From: Candidatus Bathyarchaeota archaeon
GTDB taxonomy: Archaea > Thermoproteota > Bathyarchaeia > Bathyarchaeales > Bathyarchaeaceae
DNA: 19,652 nt
Direction of reading: 5' to 3'
NCBI GenBank assembly: GCA_029879825.1
Contig: JAOUPL010000012.1
Location: 1 to 19,652 of the forward strand
Under the pieces are notes generated by a model, which saw only the letters and a program-made list of their open reading frames with translations, searched no databases and was not told the DNA's origin. Of this stretch, positions 1-7,201 are shown in pieces; within the stretch, counting starts at the first letter, position 1, and each line of letters begins with the position of its first letter. Position numbers and translations under genes: made by a program.

Positions 1-162
1 TACGATATTAACTTTCAAACTGGTCGCGCACGCGCACAATGCGAACAGTGCGGTTTGCTTCACATCTACAAAAAAGATCGTCTTCATGGATGGCACATCG
101 TGAGGATTACGAGACGCGTACATGTGCCTATGCCAGACGGAGAAGTGTCGGAAAGAAAATAG
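1..162 (+). CDS. C-terminal fragment of a CxxC-containing protein (5' end outside window)
   Basis: Frame 1 is open from the first base to a TAG at 160-162, giving 53 residues. The translation contains C-E-Q-C-G, a single zinc-binding knuckle type motif, followed by a basic aromatic stretch (HIYKKDRLHGWHIVRI) and a charged tail. The composition looks like real protein and the next gene lies downstream on the same strand. The other half of any zinc ribbon would lie upstream, outside the window. I do not recognise the family. A chance open frame is possible given the short length, but the CxxC and the clean stop favour a gene. Confidence 0.5.
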   Translation, partial: YDINFQTGRARAQCEQCGLLHIYKKDRLHGWHIVRITRRVHVPMPDGEVSERK

Positions 163-227
163 AGGCGTTATGAAGACGTAGCATGCACATGGGCACATGA
201 GAATTAGATGTTATGAATAGACCAGTC

Positions 228-238
228 AAATTATTAAT
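228..238 (+). promoter_or_regulatory. Possible TATA box for the FAU-1 gene
   Basis: The AT-rich stretch AAATTATTAAT lies about 30 bases before the ATG at 264. Archaeal transcription starts about 25 bases past the TATA centre, so the message would begin close to the ATG. That fits the absence of a Shine-Dalgarno sequence and suggests a leaderless or nearly leaderless transcript. Confidence 0.35.
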
Positions 239-263
239 AGTCATCTTTCATACCTTTACCTAA

Positions 264-1280
264 ATGTTCAAAGTGAAAATCAGAGGAATCTATGCTACTG
301 CCCTGACAAAATTACTCGTGGATTATAAGAACATTCTAGGTAACCAAACCTCTCCCGAGCTTCTTCTTGATAACAGCTTCACCATAGTTCAACCGTCGGC
401 CACAGTGAGAGAAAGATTCGAACCAAAGGAAAACGGCGAGTTTCCTCACCTTGAAGTCTATGAACGCCAAGATAGACAGGGGGTCCAAGCTTCCGGAAAA
501 GCCGAAGCCGTTAACGCCTTCACTTTAGTCTTACAGTCCTGCCTCGATGACGTAGTCGTCAGGAAGGGAGAGGCTCCAGCGGCTCTCTTGGAAGGAAGTC
601 GTTACGTGGATGTGGAATTTCCAGCTTTATCAAAGAAGAAGTTAGACGAAATTCGAGGGGCAGTTACTCCGACCATGGATGGTCACCATTACTATAAGGC
701 TTGCGGAGTGGACATTTCATCAAACCTCGACATGGCGGAAAAACTACTCGAAAAAGGTGGTCCTCGTGAAGAAGTGGAAAAGCTTCTTAAACAAACCATC
801 AGAGCGAAATATCCTATCGTGGGTTCCTTGATAGAAATAGAGCATGTTAAGCTTCATGGAGAAGTTTTTAATCTAGGAAAAGCCGTGATTGAAGCCTTTG
901 ATCACCCTAGATCTTTGATTCGATTTCGACGAATTTTCAACAAAAAAGGAATCTACGACGGTCTCAAAACCGAGAAGGCCCCGGCTGACTACGCCGTCAC
1001 CGAAGCCAAGATAGGTGAATGGCACTTCAAAACGCGGTATTACGCAAAGGACGGGCGATATAAAGGCACCTATGTCAACTTGAACACTCCGATAGAACTG
1101 TATCCACACGGAATTCGTTACGTGGACCTAGAAGTGGACGTCTGCGTTTGGCCGAACGGTAGAGTCAGAAAGCTAGATGAAAAGAAGCTCAAGGAAGCCA
1201 CTGCAGAGGGGATGATTACCCCAAAATTGGCTAGAATCATTAAAGAAAAACTGCGGGAAATTATGAAAGATTTGAATTAA
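264..1280 (+). CDS. fau-1: FAU-1 family RNA-binding protein / probable ribonuclease (DUF402)
   Basis: This 338-residue protein resembles archaeal FAU-1, an AU-rich RNA-binding protein with reported RNase E/G-like activity. The N-terminus has the family start pattern V-K-I-R-G-I-Y-A-T-A-L-T-K-L followed by I-V-Q-P-S near residue 41. A central V-T-P-T-M-D-G-H-H segment lies at 134-142. The C-terminal DUF402 part runs about 225-310 (Y-D-G-L-K at 231, then the Y-x-G-T-Y-V-N-L-N strand at 267-274 and the Y-V-D-L-E-V-D-V strand at 286-293). It is shorter than the Pyrococcus protein (about 470 aa from memory), and residues 21-34 look like an insertion relative to relatives. The ATG at 264 is the first in-frame start and lies just after a TATA-like site. 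The protein is presumably cytoplasmic and acts on RNA; its physiological target cannot be told from sequence. Confidence 0.8.
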   Translation: MFKVKIRGIYATALTKLLVDYKNILGNQTSPELLLDNSFTIVQPSATVRERFEPKENGEFPHLEVYERQDRQGVQASGKAEAVNAFTLVLQSCLDDVVVRKGEAPAALLEGSRYVDVEFPALSKKKLDEIRGAVTPTMDGHHYYKACGVDISSNLDMAEKLLEKGGPREEVEKLLKQTIRAKYPIVGSLIEIEHVKLHGEVFNLGKAVIEAFDHPRSLIRFRRIFNKKGIYDGLKTEKAPADYAVTEAKIGEWHFKTRYYAKDGRYKGTYVNLNTPIELYPHGIRYVDLEVDVCVWPNGRVRKLDEKKLKEATAEGMITPKLARIIKEKLREIMKDLN

Positions 1281-1656
1281 CTAGGCTTCATTGAAATCGG
1301 AAGTCTGGAGGCTAAATGGCGAAGGATATTACAACATAGGGTAAATATGCCCCTCGATCTGAGATAAATAAGGTCTGTTTTCTTTCACCAATGGCAACAC
1401 GAGATCGTACTCATAAGTAGATGAGGAAAAATAATTGCTTTCGTAAGTGTGTAAGCTCGGAACATTCTACCATGTAAGTTTCAGTTCATTCAAATAGTAC
1501 ATTGTAGAACCAGAAATTTAACAAAAAATGTCATTCTAGGGAAAATCTTAAGTGCACTTGCCTAGGGTATGGATAATACGGAGGCATATCGCACCGTGAC
1601 ATAATTTGTTGATAGAAGCCTTTCCCTTCATTAATGAAACCATAGGAGATGAAAGA
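1281..1656. other. About 375 bp without a recognisable gene
   Basis: No long reading frame, tRNA or box C/D signature was found here. A perfect-looking ribosome site (TGGAGG, 1306-1311) precedes an ATG at 1316, but that frame stops after seven codons. The right end holds the ribosome site (GGAGAT, 1645-1650) of the next gene. The region could hold an untranslated leader or a decayed gene, and neither is supported directly. Confidence 0.4.
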
Positions 1657-2148
1657 ATGAAAACAAAAGTGCTGAAGCGTAGCGTTCCGTTGTGGGTGTT
1701 CGTTGTGTCGATGATTTGTTTTGGCGTAGTGGTTTTTTCCGTGGTTCACTTTACGCGTCAAATCAGCAACATCATGACCATACGAGCGGACTACAGCATT
1801 GAAGTCTGGAACGAAGACTATACTGTGCAGGTTACGTCGATTGAGTGGGGAGAATTTGCTAGCCTAAACGAAGCCAAGAATACAATTCTTTGGGTCAAAA
1901 ACGTTGGCAACACAGACTTGAGATATTCGTGGAATGTTACAGATTTTCCAAGTGAATTCAGCATATCTAACAAGTATTACCCAATTGGGCCGAATGAATG
2001 GCTTGAACTAAATCAAAACGAAGTCTGTCCCACGGTTACCTTGACTCCAGGCTATGACTTAGAAATCAAGTTCACATTAAATTGCACAGAATTTCTGGCT
2101 GGCTCCTACAGCTTCACGTTGAACATTATGTCAAACACGGCTAGTTGA
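1657..2148 (+). CDS. Membrane-anchored extracellular protein of unknown function
   Basis: I chose ATG 1657 because GGAGAT lies 6 bases upstream; an in-frame TTG-led extension to 1606 lacks such a site. The 163-residue product has a basic N-terminus (MKTKVLKR) and one hydrophobic helix at about residues 11-29 (WVFVVSMICFGVVVFSVV). This is either a signal anchor or a signal peptide, with the remainder outside the cell. The remaining ~130 residues are rich in strand-forming and aromatic residues (W-N-V-T-D-F, Y-D-L-E-I-K-F-T-L-N-C-T-E-F), suggesting an Ig-like or beta-sandwich domain. Two N-x-T sequons (NVT, NCT) could be glycosylated, as is common on archaeal surface proteins. Two cysteines in the outer part could pair. 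I do not recognise a named family. It stands alone between FAU-1 and the convergent pyrK. Confidence 0.65.
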   Translation: MKTKVLKRSVPLWVFVVSMICFGVVVFSVVHFTRQISNIMTIRADYSIEVWNEDYTVQVTSIEWGEFASLNEAKNTILWVKNVGNTDLRYSWNVTDFPSEFSISNKYYPIGPNEWLELNQNEVCPTVTLTPGYDLEIKFTLNCTEFLAGSYSFTLNIMSNTAS

Positions 2149-2190
2149 AGGAGTGCAACACGGTGACCAACCTTTGAATCACCCCTTCAT

Positions 2191-2209
2191 TTTCTCTCTT
2201 TTTTGCTTT
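2191..2209 (+). terminator. Poly-T transcription terminator after the surface-protein gene
   Basis: A T-rich run (TTTCTCTCTTTTTTGCTTT) starts about 43 bases after the stop at 2148. Archaeal RNA polymerase terminates at such T tracts without needing a hairpin. It is placed correctly to end the plus-strand transcript ahead of the convergent pyrK gene. Confidence 0.5.
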
Positions 2210-2336
2210 CCATAATTTTAGTGATGTATGTTACTTCAGCAACTATTTTAACAGTTTACCATATTTCAAGCACCGTTCACATACGCGCGCGCTCGATCAT
2301 ACTTGTTCTTGTAATGTGGAAAATTTTATTGTGAGC

Positions 2337-3194
2337 TTAAACCGCAATCTTTCTTCCTTGAAAGTCGCGCTTAAATTTTCCAAACTCCTCCTTAATGGTT
2401 CTTAATTGTTCCGAAGTTAGCACTGGTCCATCCTTGCAAACCCTGAGCTTGCCTATCACGCAGCTGCCGCACAGGCCAATGGCGCAACGCATAATTCGCT
2501 CCAAACTGGCTTGAAAAGGCAGGTGGTATCGTTCTGCTAGGAGGAACATTTTATGCATCATTTGTTCAGGACCACACGCGTATATCATATCAAACTTTTC
2601 CTTCACCAACCTTTGTTCTGCCTGATTCGTAACGATTCCCTTCAGTCCATAGCTTCCGTCTTCTGTTGTGGCTACGATTTCTGCGTTGGTCTTTGAAAGT
2701 GTTTGGTTTATGCGATCTAGAAACAAAAGCTCGTCTTTGGTTTTGGCTCCAAGCAGGAAAGTTAGTTTGGTGGCAGGTTTCACAAGTTTCTCGGTTAAAG
2801 GCATTAGAGGCACTAGTCCGGTTCCGCCTCCAGCAATCATTATGTTTCCGCTGGTTAGGGTGAAGCCCTTGCCGTAGGGTCCTCGTATCCCGAGAACTTC
2901 GCCTCGTTTTCCTTGATGAAGAGCCTTCGTTGCTTCCCCAACTTGGGCTACGGTTATCGAGGCGAGACCGTTTGGAGTTATGGTTGATAGGCTTATTGGA
3001 ATCTCGTCGATTCCAGGTATCCAAACCATAACGAACTGTCCAGGCTCAGCCTTTCCACAGAGTTTATCTTGGAAAGTAAAAGTTTTGACAGTGGGGCTCT
3101 CTGTCTTAATCTCTTGGATCTTAACGATTCTTAGGCGATTAACCGCGCTGAGATATACTGGCACTTTAGAACGGTTTTGTGGATGGAATTGCAA
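2337..3194 (-). CDS. pyrK: Dihydroorotate dehydrogenase electron-transfer subunit (PyrK-like)
   Basis: This 285-residue FAD/[2Fe-2S] protein resembles PyrK, which passes electrons from orotate formation in PyrD to NAD in class 1B enzymes. The FAD-binding barrel occupies roughly residues 22-110 (I-P-I-S-L-S at 65-70, R-G-P-Y-G-K-G at 104-110). The nucleotide-binding part contains A-G-G-G-T-G-L-V-P-L at 121-130 and Y-A-C-G-P-E at 205-210. The C-terminal cluster ligands are C237, C242, C245 and C253. The listed start is a TTG at 3194 with an AAGGAAGG 12 bases upstream; a GTG at 3164 is an alternative, since the family core begins near residue 20. Its partner pyrD lies upstream on the same strand, but a plus-strand hydrolase gene separates them. 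A related ferredoxin-NADP reductase subunit is the alternative, less likely with pyrD so close. Confidence 0.8.
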   Translation of the reverse strand: MQFHPQNRSKVPVYLSAVNRLRIVKIQEIKTESPTVKTFTFQDKLCGKAEPGQFVMVWIPGIDEIPISLSTITPNGLASITVAQVGEATKALHQGKRGEVLGIRGPYGKGFTLTSGNIMIAGGGTGLVPLMPLTEKLVKPATKLTFLLGAKTKDELLFLDRINQTLSKTNAEIVATTEDGSYGLKGIVTNQAEQRLVKEKFDMIYACGPEQMMHKMFLLAERYHLPFQASLERIMRCAIGLCGSCVIGKLRVCKDGPVLTSEQLRTIKEEFGKFKRDFQGRKIAV

Positions 3195-3255
3195 TTTTGT
3201 TTGTGTCCTTCCTTTTAAGATATTATTCCACTCTCGTGGTTAAAGAGTTTTGACG

Positions 3256-3267
3256 TATATTATATAT
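3256..3267 (+). promoter_or_regulatory. TATA box for the alpha/beta hydrolase gene
   Basis: TATATTATATAT lies about 45-55 bases before the ATG at 3310. A start of transcription about 25 bases downstream (near 3288) would leave a short leader containing GGTGG (3296-3300), nine bases before that ATG. The element is near-palindromic and could also serve pyrK on the other strand. Confidence 0.45.
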
Positions 3268-3309
3268 GAGATGAGCGCGGAAACAATGGCTGATAAGGTG
3301 GTTTCGATA

Positions 3310-4109
3310 ATGCCACAGGTAAAAGTGAATGATATCCAAGTTTACTATGAAGTGCATGGTGAAGGCTTTCCATTGATAATGATAATGGGGTTAGGGCAAA
3401 CATAGATTGGTGGGACCCTCGCATGATTCAGGGACTCTCAAAGAAGTTAAAGATGGTTATTTTTGACAATAGGGGAGCTGGACGCACCGACGTATCCGAT
3501 AGAAGATACACCATCCAATCGTTTGCTGAAGATACGGTCGGTTTGATGGGTGTCTTAGGAATTTCCCGAGCCCACATAATTGGGGTTTCAATGGGTGGGA
3601 TGATAGCTCAAGAGCTGGCGCTCAACTTCCCGGAGAAAGTTGAAAAGCTGGTCCTCTGTTCCACCAACTGCGGGGGTGCGAAGTCGGTTTTACCATCTCA
3701 GGAGGTGTTAGGGACGCTTATGGCCGATAGAAGCGCGTTGTCCCCGGAAGAAATAGTCCGAATGACGATTCCGCTTCTTTTCACCGAAGATTTCATCAAA
3801 AAGAACCCTGACCTTGTAGAGTTTTCAATTCAACAAATCCTCAGGGCCCCAATTTCAAACGAGGCCTTCATGCACCAGCTGAATGCAATAACTGAATTCG
3901 ACACCTATGATAGGCTGCCTCAGATTAGGGCGTCCACTCTTATTTTACATGGCAAACGGGATATCCTCGTGCCTCCTAGGAATGCTGCAATCTTGGCTGA
4001 AGCCATACCAAACGCTAAGCTCGTTTACCTCGAGAATTCGGCTCACGGACTTGTAGAAGAGATGGAAAAGGTAATTCGCGTTCTACTAAACTTTCTCACC
4101 GAATCCTAA
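3310..4109 (+). pseudogene. Alpha/beta hydrolase gene with a one-base frameshift near 3398-3401
   Basis: The gene starts at ATG 3310 (ribosome site GGTGG) and reads MPQVKVNDIQVYYEVHGEGF..., the usual N-terminus of alpha/beta-fold hydrolases with the HGEG oxyanion region. That frame meets a TAG at 3403-3405. From 3402 another frame continues as I-D-W-W-D-P-R and is open to 4109. One missing base in the AAA run at 3398-3400 explains this: restoring an A gives G-Q-N-I-D-W-W and a product of about 266 residues. The downstream part has the nucleophile elbow G-V-S-M-G (Ser about 94 of the restored protein), H-G-K-R-D for the acid and N-S-A-H-G for the histidine, so the catalytic triad is intact. 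The substrate is not evident; relatives include 3-oxoadipate enol-lactonase-like and esterase-like enzymes. It ends 4 bases from convergent pyrD. A sequencing error or a recent mutation would both fit. Confidence 0.75.
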
Positions 4110-4113
4110 CCAT

Positions 4114-5028
4114 CTAGAAGTTTTGAGCCAAGCCGACAATGTCCTTTACGCTTCCAAAGCCCTTCTTTCTAACATAAGCGTCAATGCCTCTCGTAACAGA
4201 TTTGAAAACCTCTAGTCCTTTAAAGGCAATTGCTGTTCCTATCTGAACCGCCGAGGCTCCAGCCAGCATAAACTCCACAGCGTCTCTCCAATCGGTTATT
4301 CCGCCACAACCGATGACTGGAACATCAACCTCACGGTAAATTTCATACACGCACCTAACCGCAATAGGCTTTATCGCAGGTCCAGACAATCCACCAATCT
4401 TGTTCGCCAAGAGGGGTCGAGTTGTTTCAATTTCGATTGCCATAGCCCTAACCGTGTTGATAGCTGTTATGGCCTCTGCCCCTGTCTCAACTGCCGCCTT
4501 AGCCACTTCAACTATGTTGGCAACGTTTGGAGTCAACTTCACGAAGACGGGCTTATCCACTTTGTTCTTCACTTTTCTCACAACTTCCGTCACCAACTCC
4601 GGATCGCTTCCAATTTCTGCTCCAGTTTCTTCAACGTGGGGACAAGACACATTCAACTCTAAGGCATCTGCTCCCACATTCACCGCCACCTCAGCCGCCT
4701 TGGCGAACTCTTCAGATGAAAAGCCGTAAATGCTCACAATAATCGGAACTCCCGTTTCCTTTACTTCCCTCATCTCTTCACCAAAATGACTGACACCTGG
4801 GTTTGGAAGTCCCATGGCGTTAAGCAAGCCGCAGTCAACCTGAACCACAGTTGGGTTGGAATAACCCTCTCGTGGTTTCAGCCCCAACGATTTTGTAACA
4901 ACGGCTCCAGCGCCAGCCTCAACTACCTTCCTCAAAGACGATCCCGTTAATCCGAGAACTCCGGCTGCCAGCATTGTGGGATTGGCAAGCTTCAGTCCAG
5001 CTATTTCTGTGGCAAGTCGCCTCGACAT
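4114..5028 (-). CDS. pyrD: Dihydroorotate dehydrogenase, catalytic subunit (class 1B)
   Basis: This TIM-barrel FMN enzyme of 304 residues oxidises dihydroorotate to orotate in pyrimidine synthesis. Visible features are N-P-T-M-L-A-A-G at 16-23, the FMN lysine in T-K-S (K46), N-A-M-G-L-P-N-P-G at 70-78, and L-N-V-S-C-P at 125-130 with the catalytic base C129. A cysteine base is the mark of class 1 enzymes. V-F-V-K-L-T-P-N, I-N-T-V and G-C-G-G-I are the remaining FMN-binding segments, and the length is typical for PyrD-B. The ATG at 5028 is preceded by GAGGAGG (5036-5041 on the plus strand). A pyrK-like gene on the same strand, about 900 bases downstream, supplies the electron-transfer subunit, so NAD is the likely acceptor. 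It lies divergent from nop5 with about 95 bases between. Confidence 0.92.
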   Translation of the reverse strand: MSRRLATEIAGLKLANPTMLAAGVLGLTGSSLRKVVEAGAGAVVTKSLGLKPREGYSNPTVVQVDCGLLNAMGLPNPGVSHFGEEMREVKETGVPIIVSIYGFSSEEFAKAAEVAVNVGADALELNVSCPHVEETGAEIGSDPELVTEVVRKVKNKVDKPVFVKLTPNVANIVEVAKAAVETGAEAITAINTVRAMAIEIETTRPLLANKIGGLSGPAIKPIAVRCVYEIYREVDVPVIGCGGITDWRDAVEFMLAGASAVQIGTAIAFKGLEVFKSVTRGIDAYVRKKGFGSVKDIVGLAQNF

Positions 5029-5122
5029 TTGAATCCTCCTCTTTTGCAGTAAAAGTTATCCACTGGCAAGATAAAGGTTAGGAAAGAGCACGCTGAGATG
5101 GCTCAATGATGGAGGGAAATGG

Positions 5123-6340
5123 ATGAAAGCAACTATTGTAGAGTGCCTGATGGGCGTTTTTGGTTTTGGAGAAGCCAACAAACTTGTTGATCATGTTTTC
5201 TTCCCCAAGGATCCGCGGGAAATAGCGGAAAAGCTTGGAAAAGTCGAGGCTGGAAAGGTTATTGAAGAGATAGTTACCCTAGTGGAAAAGTTGCAAGGAA
5301 AAGGTTACACCACCTTCGTTTTTGAAAGCTCGAAAATTGCTCAAAACGCTCGCGAAAAGTTGAAAATTGAAGTGGATGTGGAGAAACCTTCGGAGGCCGG
5401 CGAGTTGCTTCGTGGAAACCTCGAGGAGTTTGCGGTGGACTTAGGGTTTGTAAAGCGGGCGGCGGAACTTCGTGAATGGATTCACAAGGTTTCTATGGAA
5501 CTCACTAAGGCAAGAGTGAGAAAGGCTGTTGAAAAACGAGATTTGTTGGTGGTTCAAGCAATCCAAACCATCGACGACTTGGACAAGACACTAAACCTGT
5601 TTATGAGCAGGATACGCGAGTGGTATGGACTCCACTTTCCAGAATTAGATCGGCTTATAGACAAACACGAAACCTACGCACGTCTCATCGTTAATGTTGG
5701 AAGAAAGGACGATTTCACCGCTGAAAATTTAGAGAAAGAAGGATTACCAAAAGCAAAGGCCAACCAGATAGCCGAGATCGCAACCGCATCTATGGGAACC
5801 GACTTAAACGAAGGAGACATGGACCAAATACAAGCCATGTGCAAAAACACGCTTGAGCTTTACGATGTGCGGCAATCGCTAGAAAAGTATTTGGACTCAG
5901 CTATGGATGAAGTTGCCCCCAACACCCGAGCGTTAGCCGGTTCACTTTTAGGAGCTCGTCTCATAGCCCTTGCCGGTGGGCTAACCAATCTAGCTAAATT
6001 ACCAGCAAGCACCGTTCAGGTTTTGGGCGCTGAAAAAGCCCTCTTTAGATCGCTTAGAACAGGAACTCGCCCTCCTAAACATGGAATAATCTTTCAGCAT
6101 TCCCTTATCCACGAAGCGAAGCGTTGGCAGAGGGGGAAGGTTGCTCGAGCTCTGGCTGGAAAGCTGACCATAGCCGCTCGAATCGATGCCTTTAGCGGCA
6201 AGTATGCGGGAGACAAGTTGAAGGTTGACCTCGAAAAGAGAATTGAGGAGATTAAAGAAAAGTATGTGGAGCCTCCACCTCCCAAGAAGCCTGTAGTCAG
6301 GATACGTCCTAGGAGAGTGAAACGTGGCCGTAGACGTTAA
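5123..6340 (+). CDS. nop5: Nop5/Nop56/58-like box C/D RNP core protein
   Basis: The 405-residue protein matches archaeal Nop5, the scaffold that links fibrillarin to L7Ae and guide RNA in the 2'-O-methylation complex. The N-terminal domain (1-110) binds fibrillarin and a central coiled-coil part (about 115-260) dimerises. The Nop domain carries L-A-G-S-L-L-G-A-R-L at 271-280, G-A-E-K-A-L-F-R-S-L at 302-311 and G-T-R-P-P-K-H-G-I-I-F at 314-324. The C-terminus is a lysine/arginine tail after a proline run (383-405), as in other members. The ATG at 5123 follows GGAGGG (5111-5116). Its last 17 bases overlap the start of fibrillarin, so the two are co-transcribed and probably coupled in translation. 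Confidence 0.95.
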   Translation: MKATIVECLMGVFGFGEANKLVDHVFFPKDPREIAEKLGKVEAGKVIEEIVTLVEKLQGKGYTTFVFESSKIAQNAREKLKIEVDVEKPSEAGELLRGNLEEFAVDLGFVKRAAELREWIHKVSMELTKARVRKAVEKRDLLVVQAIQTIDDLDKTLNLFMSRIREWYGLHFPELDRLIDKHETYARLIVNVGRKDDFTAENLEKEGLPKAKANQIAEIATASMGTDLNEGDMDQIQAMCKNTLELYDVRQSLEKYLDSAMDEVAPNTRALAGSLLGARLIALAGGLTNLAKLPASTVQVLGAEKALFRSLRTGTRPPKHGIIFQHSLIHEAKRWQRGKVARALAGKLTIAARIDAFSGKYAGDKLKVDLEKRIEEIKEKYVEPPPPKKPVVRIRPRRVKRGRRR

Positions 6341-7025
6341 ACCGCATCCACGGTTTCCAGAAATCTACTGGGCCACTCTAGAAGATGGAGCTCGAAAATT
6401 AGCCACAAAAAACTTGGCTCCGGGAAAGAATGTGTATGGTGAGCGACTGGTCAGGTTCAAGATGGTGGAGTATAGACTTTGGGACCCTTACAGAAGCAAG
6501 TTTGCCGCCGCCCTTCTGAAGGGTTTAGAAACTGTTCCCATTCAGCCTGATCACAAGGTTTTGTATTTGGGAGCGGCTTCTGGAACAACGGCGAGTCATG
6601 TTTCTGACATTGTTGGGGAGGGGGGGCACGTTTATTGTGTAGAGTTTGCTTCTCGCTCCATCAGAGAGTTGGTTAACAACGTTTGTGCTTTTCGTTATAA
6701 TATGTCGCCGATATTGGCTGATGCGAGACTGCCGGAAAGATACTCAACGCTGATGGGGAAGGTGGACGATATTTACTGCGACATAGCTCAGCCTGAGCAG
6801 GCTAGGGTTTTGGCGGACAACGCTGATTTGTTTCTCGTGAATGGTGGTTGGGTTATGTTAGCGATTAAGGCTCAGAGTATAGACGTTACGAAGGAGCCTT
6901 CTGAAATATATGAAAGAGAAATAAATACCCTGAAGGCTCGCGGATTCCAAGTTGAAGAAGTTGTTCACCTAGAACCCTACGACAAAGCGCATGTCATGAT
7001 CGTGGCAAAGAAAGAGAAAACCTAA
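6324..7025 (+). CDS. flpA: Fibrillarin-like rRNA/tRNA 2'-O-methyltransferase
   Basis: The 233-residue product is archaeal fibrillarin, the S-adenosylmethionine-dependent methyltransferase of box C/D RNPs. Motif I is V-L-Y-L-G-A-A-S-G-T-T-A-S-H at 79-92, followed by the acidic turn V-Y-C-V-E-F at 103-108. D-I-A-Q-P sits at 153-157 and A-I-K-A-Q-S-I-D at 180-187 holds a catalytic lysine. The family N-terminus (Y-G-E-R-L, E-Y-R-L-W-D-P-Y-R-S-K) is also present. Translation begins with GTG at 6324 inside the nop5 gene, with AGGAG at 6311-6315. The length is normal for archaea. A hairpin-capable repeat directly follows the stop codon. Confidence 0.95.
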   Translation: MAVDVKPHPRFPEIYWATLEDGARKLATKNLAPGKNVYGERLVRFKMVEYRLWDPYRSKFAAALLKGLETVPIQPDHKVLYLGAASGTTASHVSDIVGEGGHVYCVEFASRSIRELVNNVCAFRYNMSPILADARLPERYSTLMGKVDDIYCDIAQPEQARVLADNADLFLVNGGWVMLAIKAQSIDVTKEPSEIYEREINTLKARGFQVEEVVHLEPYDKAHVMIVAKKEKT

Positions 7026-7026
7026 T

Positions 7027-7073
7027 GCAGAACTAGTGGAATTTTGGAAAAAACATTGATTCCAACATTCTGC
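7027..7073 (+). repeat. Inverted repeat (possible RNA hairpin) right after fibrillarin
   Basis: GCAGAA (7027-7032) and TGGAAT (7037-7042) pair with ATTCCA (7059-7064) and TTCTGC (7068-7073). The two six-pair helices are separated by an internal loop CTAG/ACA, with a 16-base apical loop. It begins one base after the fibrillarin stop codon. No T tract follows directly, so a simple intrinsic terminator is doubtful. A 3'-end stabilising or processing structure is possible. Confidence 0.4.
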
Positions 7074-7155
7074 GGTTACTAGGATCGCGCGCGCATTTAA
7101 AGAAAAATAGGGGGAGTCTACGCAGAGGGAGAAAGGCGAACAAGCCGACTGTATG

Positions 7156-7163
7156 TTTATAAG
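7156..7163 (+). promoter_or_regulatory. TATA box of the HTH regulator gene
   Basis: TTTATAAG is close to the archaeal TATA consensus. It predicts a transcript start near 7183-7187. That is downstream of the ATG at 7175, so translation should start at 7199 or 7202 instead. Confidence 0.55.
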
Positions 7164-7201
7164 AGACCCTCAGAATGGGTCATACATCTGAAGGGAAGAT
7201 G

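Noticed and set aside
1316..1339. ATG with an excellent ribosome site (TGGAGG) opening a seven-codon frame (MAKDITT).
   Set aside because: It stops after seven codons and nothing in the other frames continues it recognisably. It may be a gene remnant, but that cannot be supported.
1531..1761. Minus-strand 76-residue frame over the start of the surface protein gene.
   Set aside because: It has no ribosome site, an odd His/Asn-rich composition, and overlaps the better supported plus-strand gene.
3391..3405. Programmed -1 frameshifting in the hydrolase gene.
   Set aside because: A -1 shift would restore the frame, but the sequence GGGCAAACATAG is not a canonical slippery heptamer. A missing A in the run gives a better family match (G-Q-N-I-D-W-W).
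4400..4742. Plus-strand open frames opposite pyrD.
   Set aside because: They are antisense shadows of a strongly supported gene and the translations are low-complexity Ser/Thr/Pro-rich.
5091..5122. CTGAG and ATGATGG near the nop5 start, suggesting a box C/D guide RNA.
   Set aside because: The D-like box comes before the C-like box and the spacing is too short for a guide RNA; the stretch is better read as a leader with a ribosome site.
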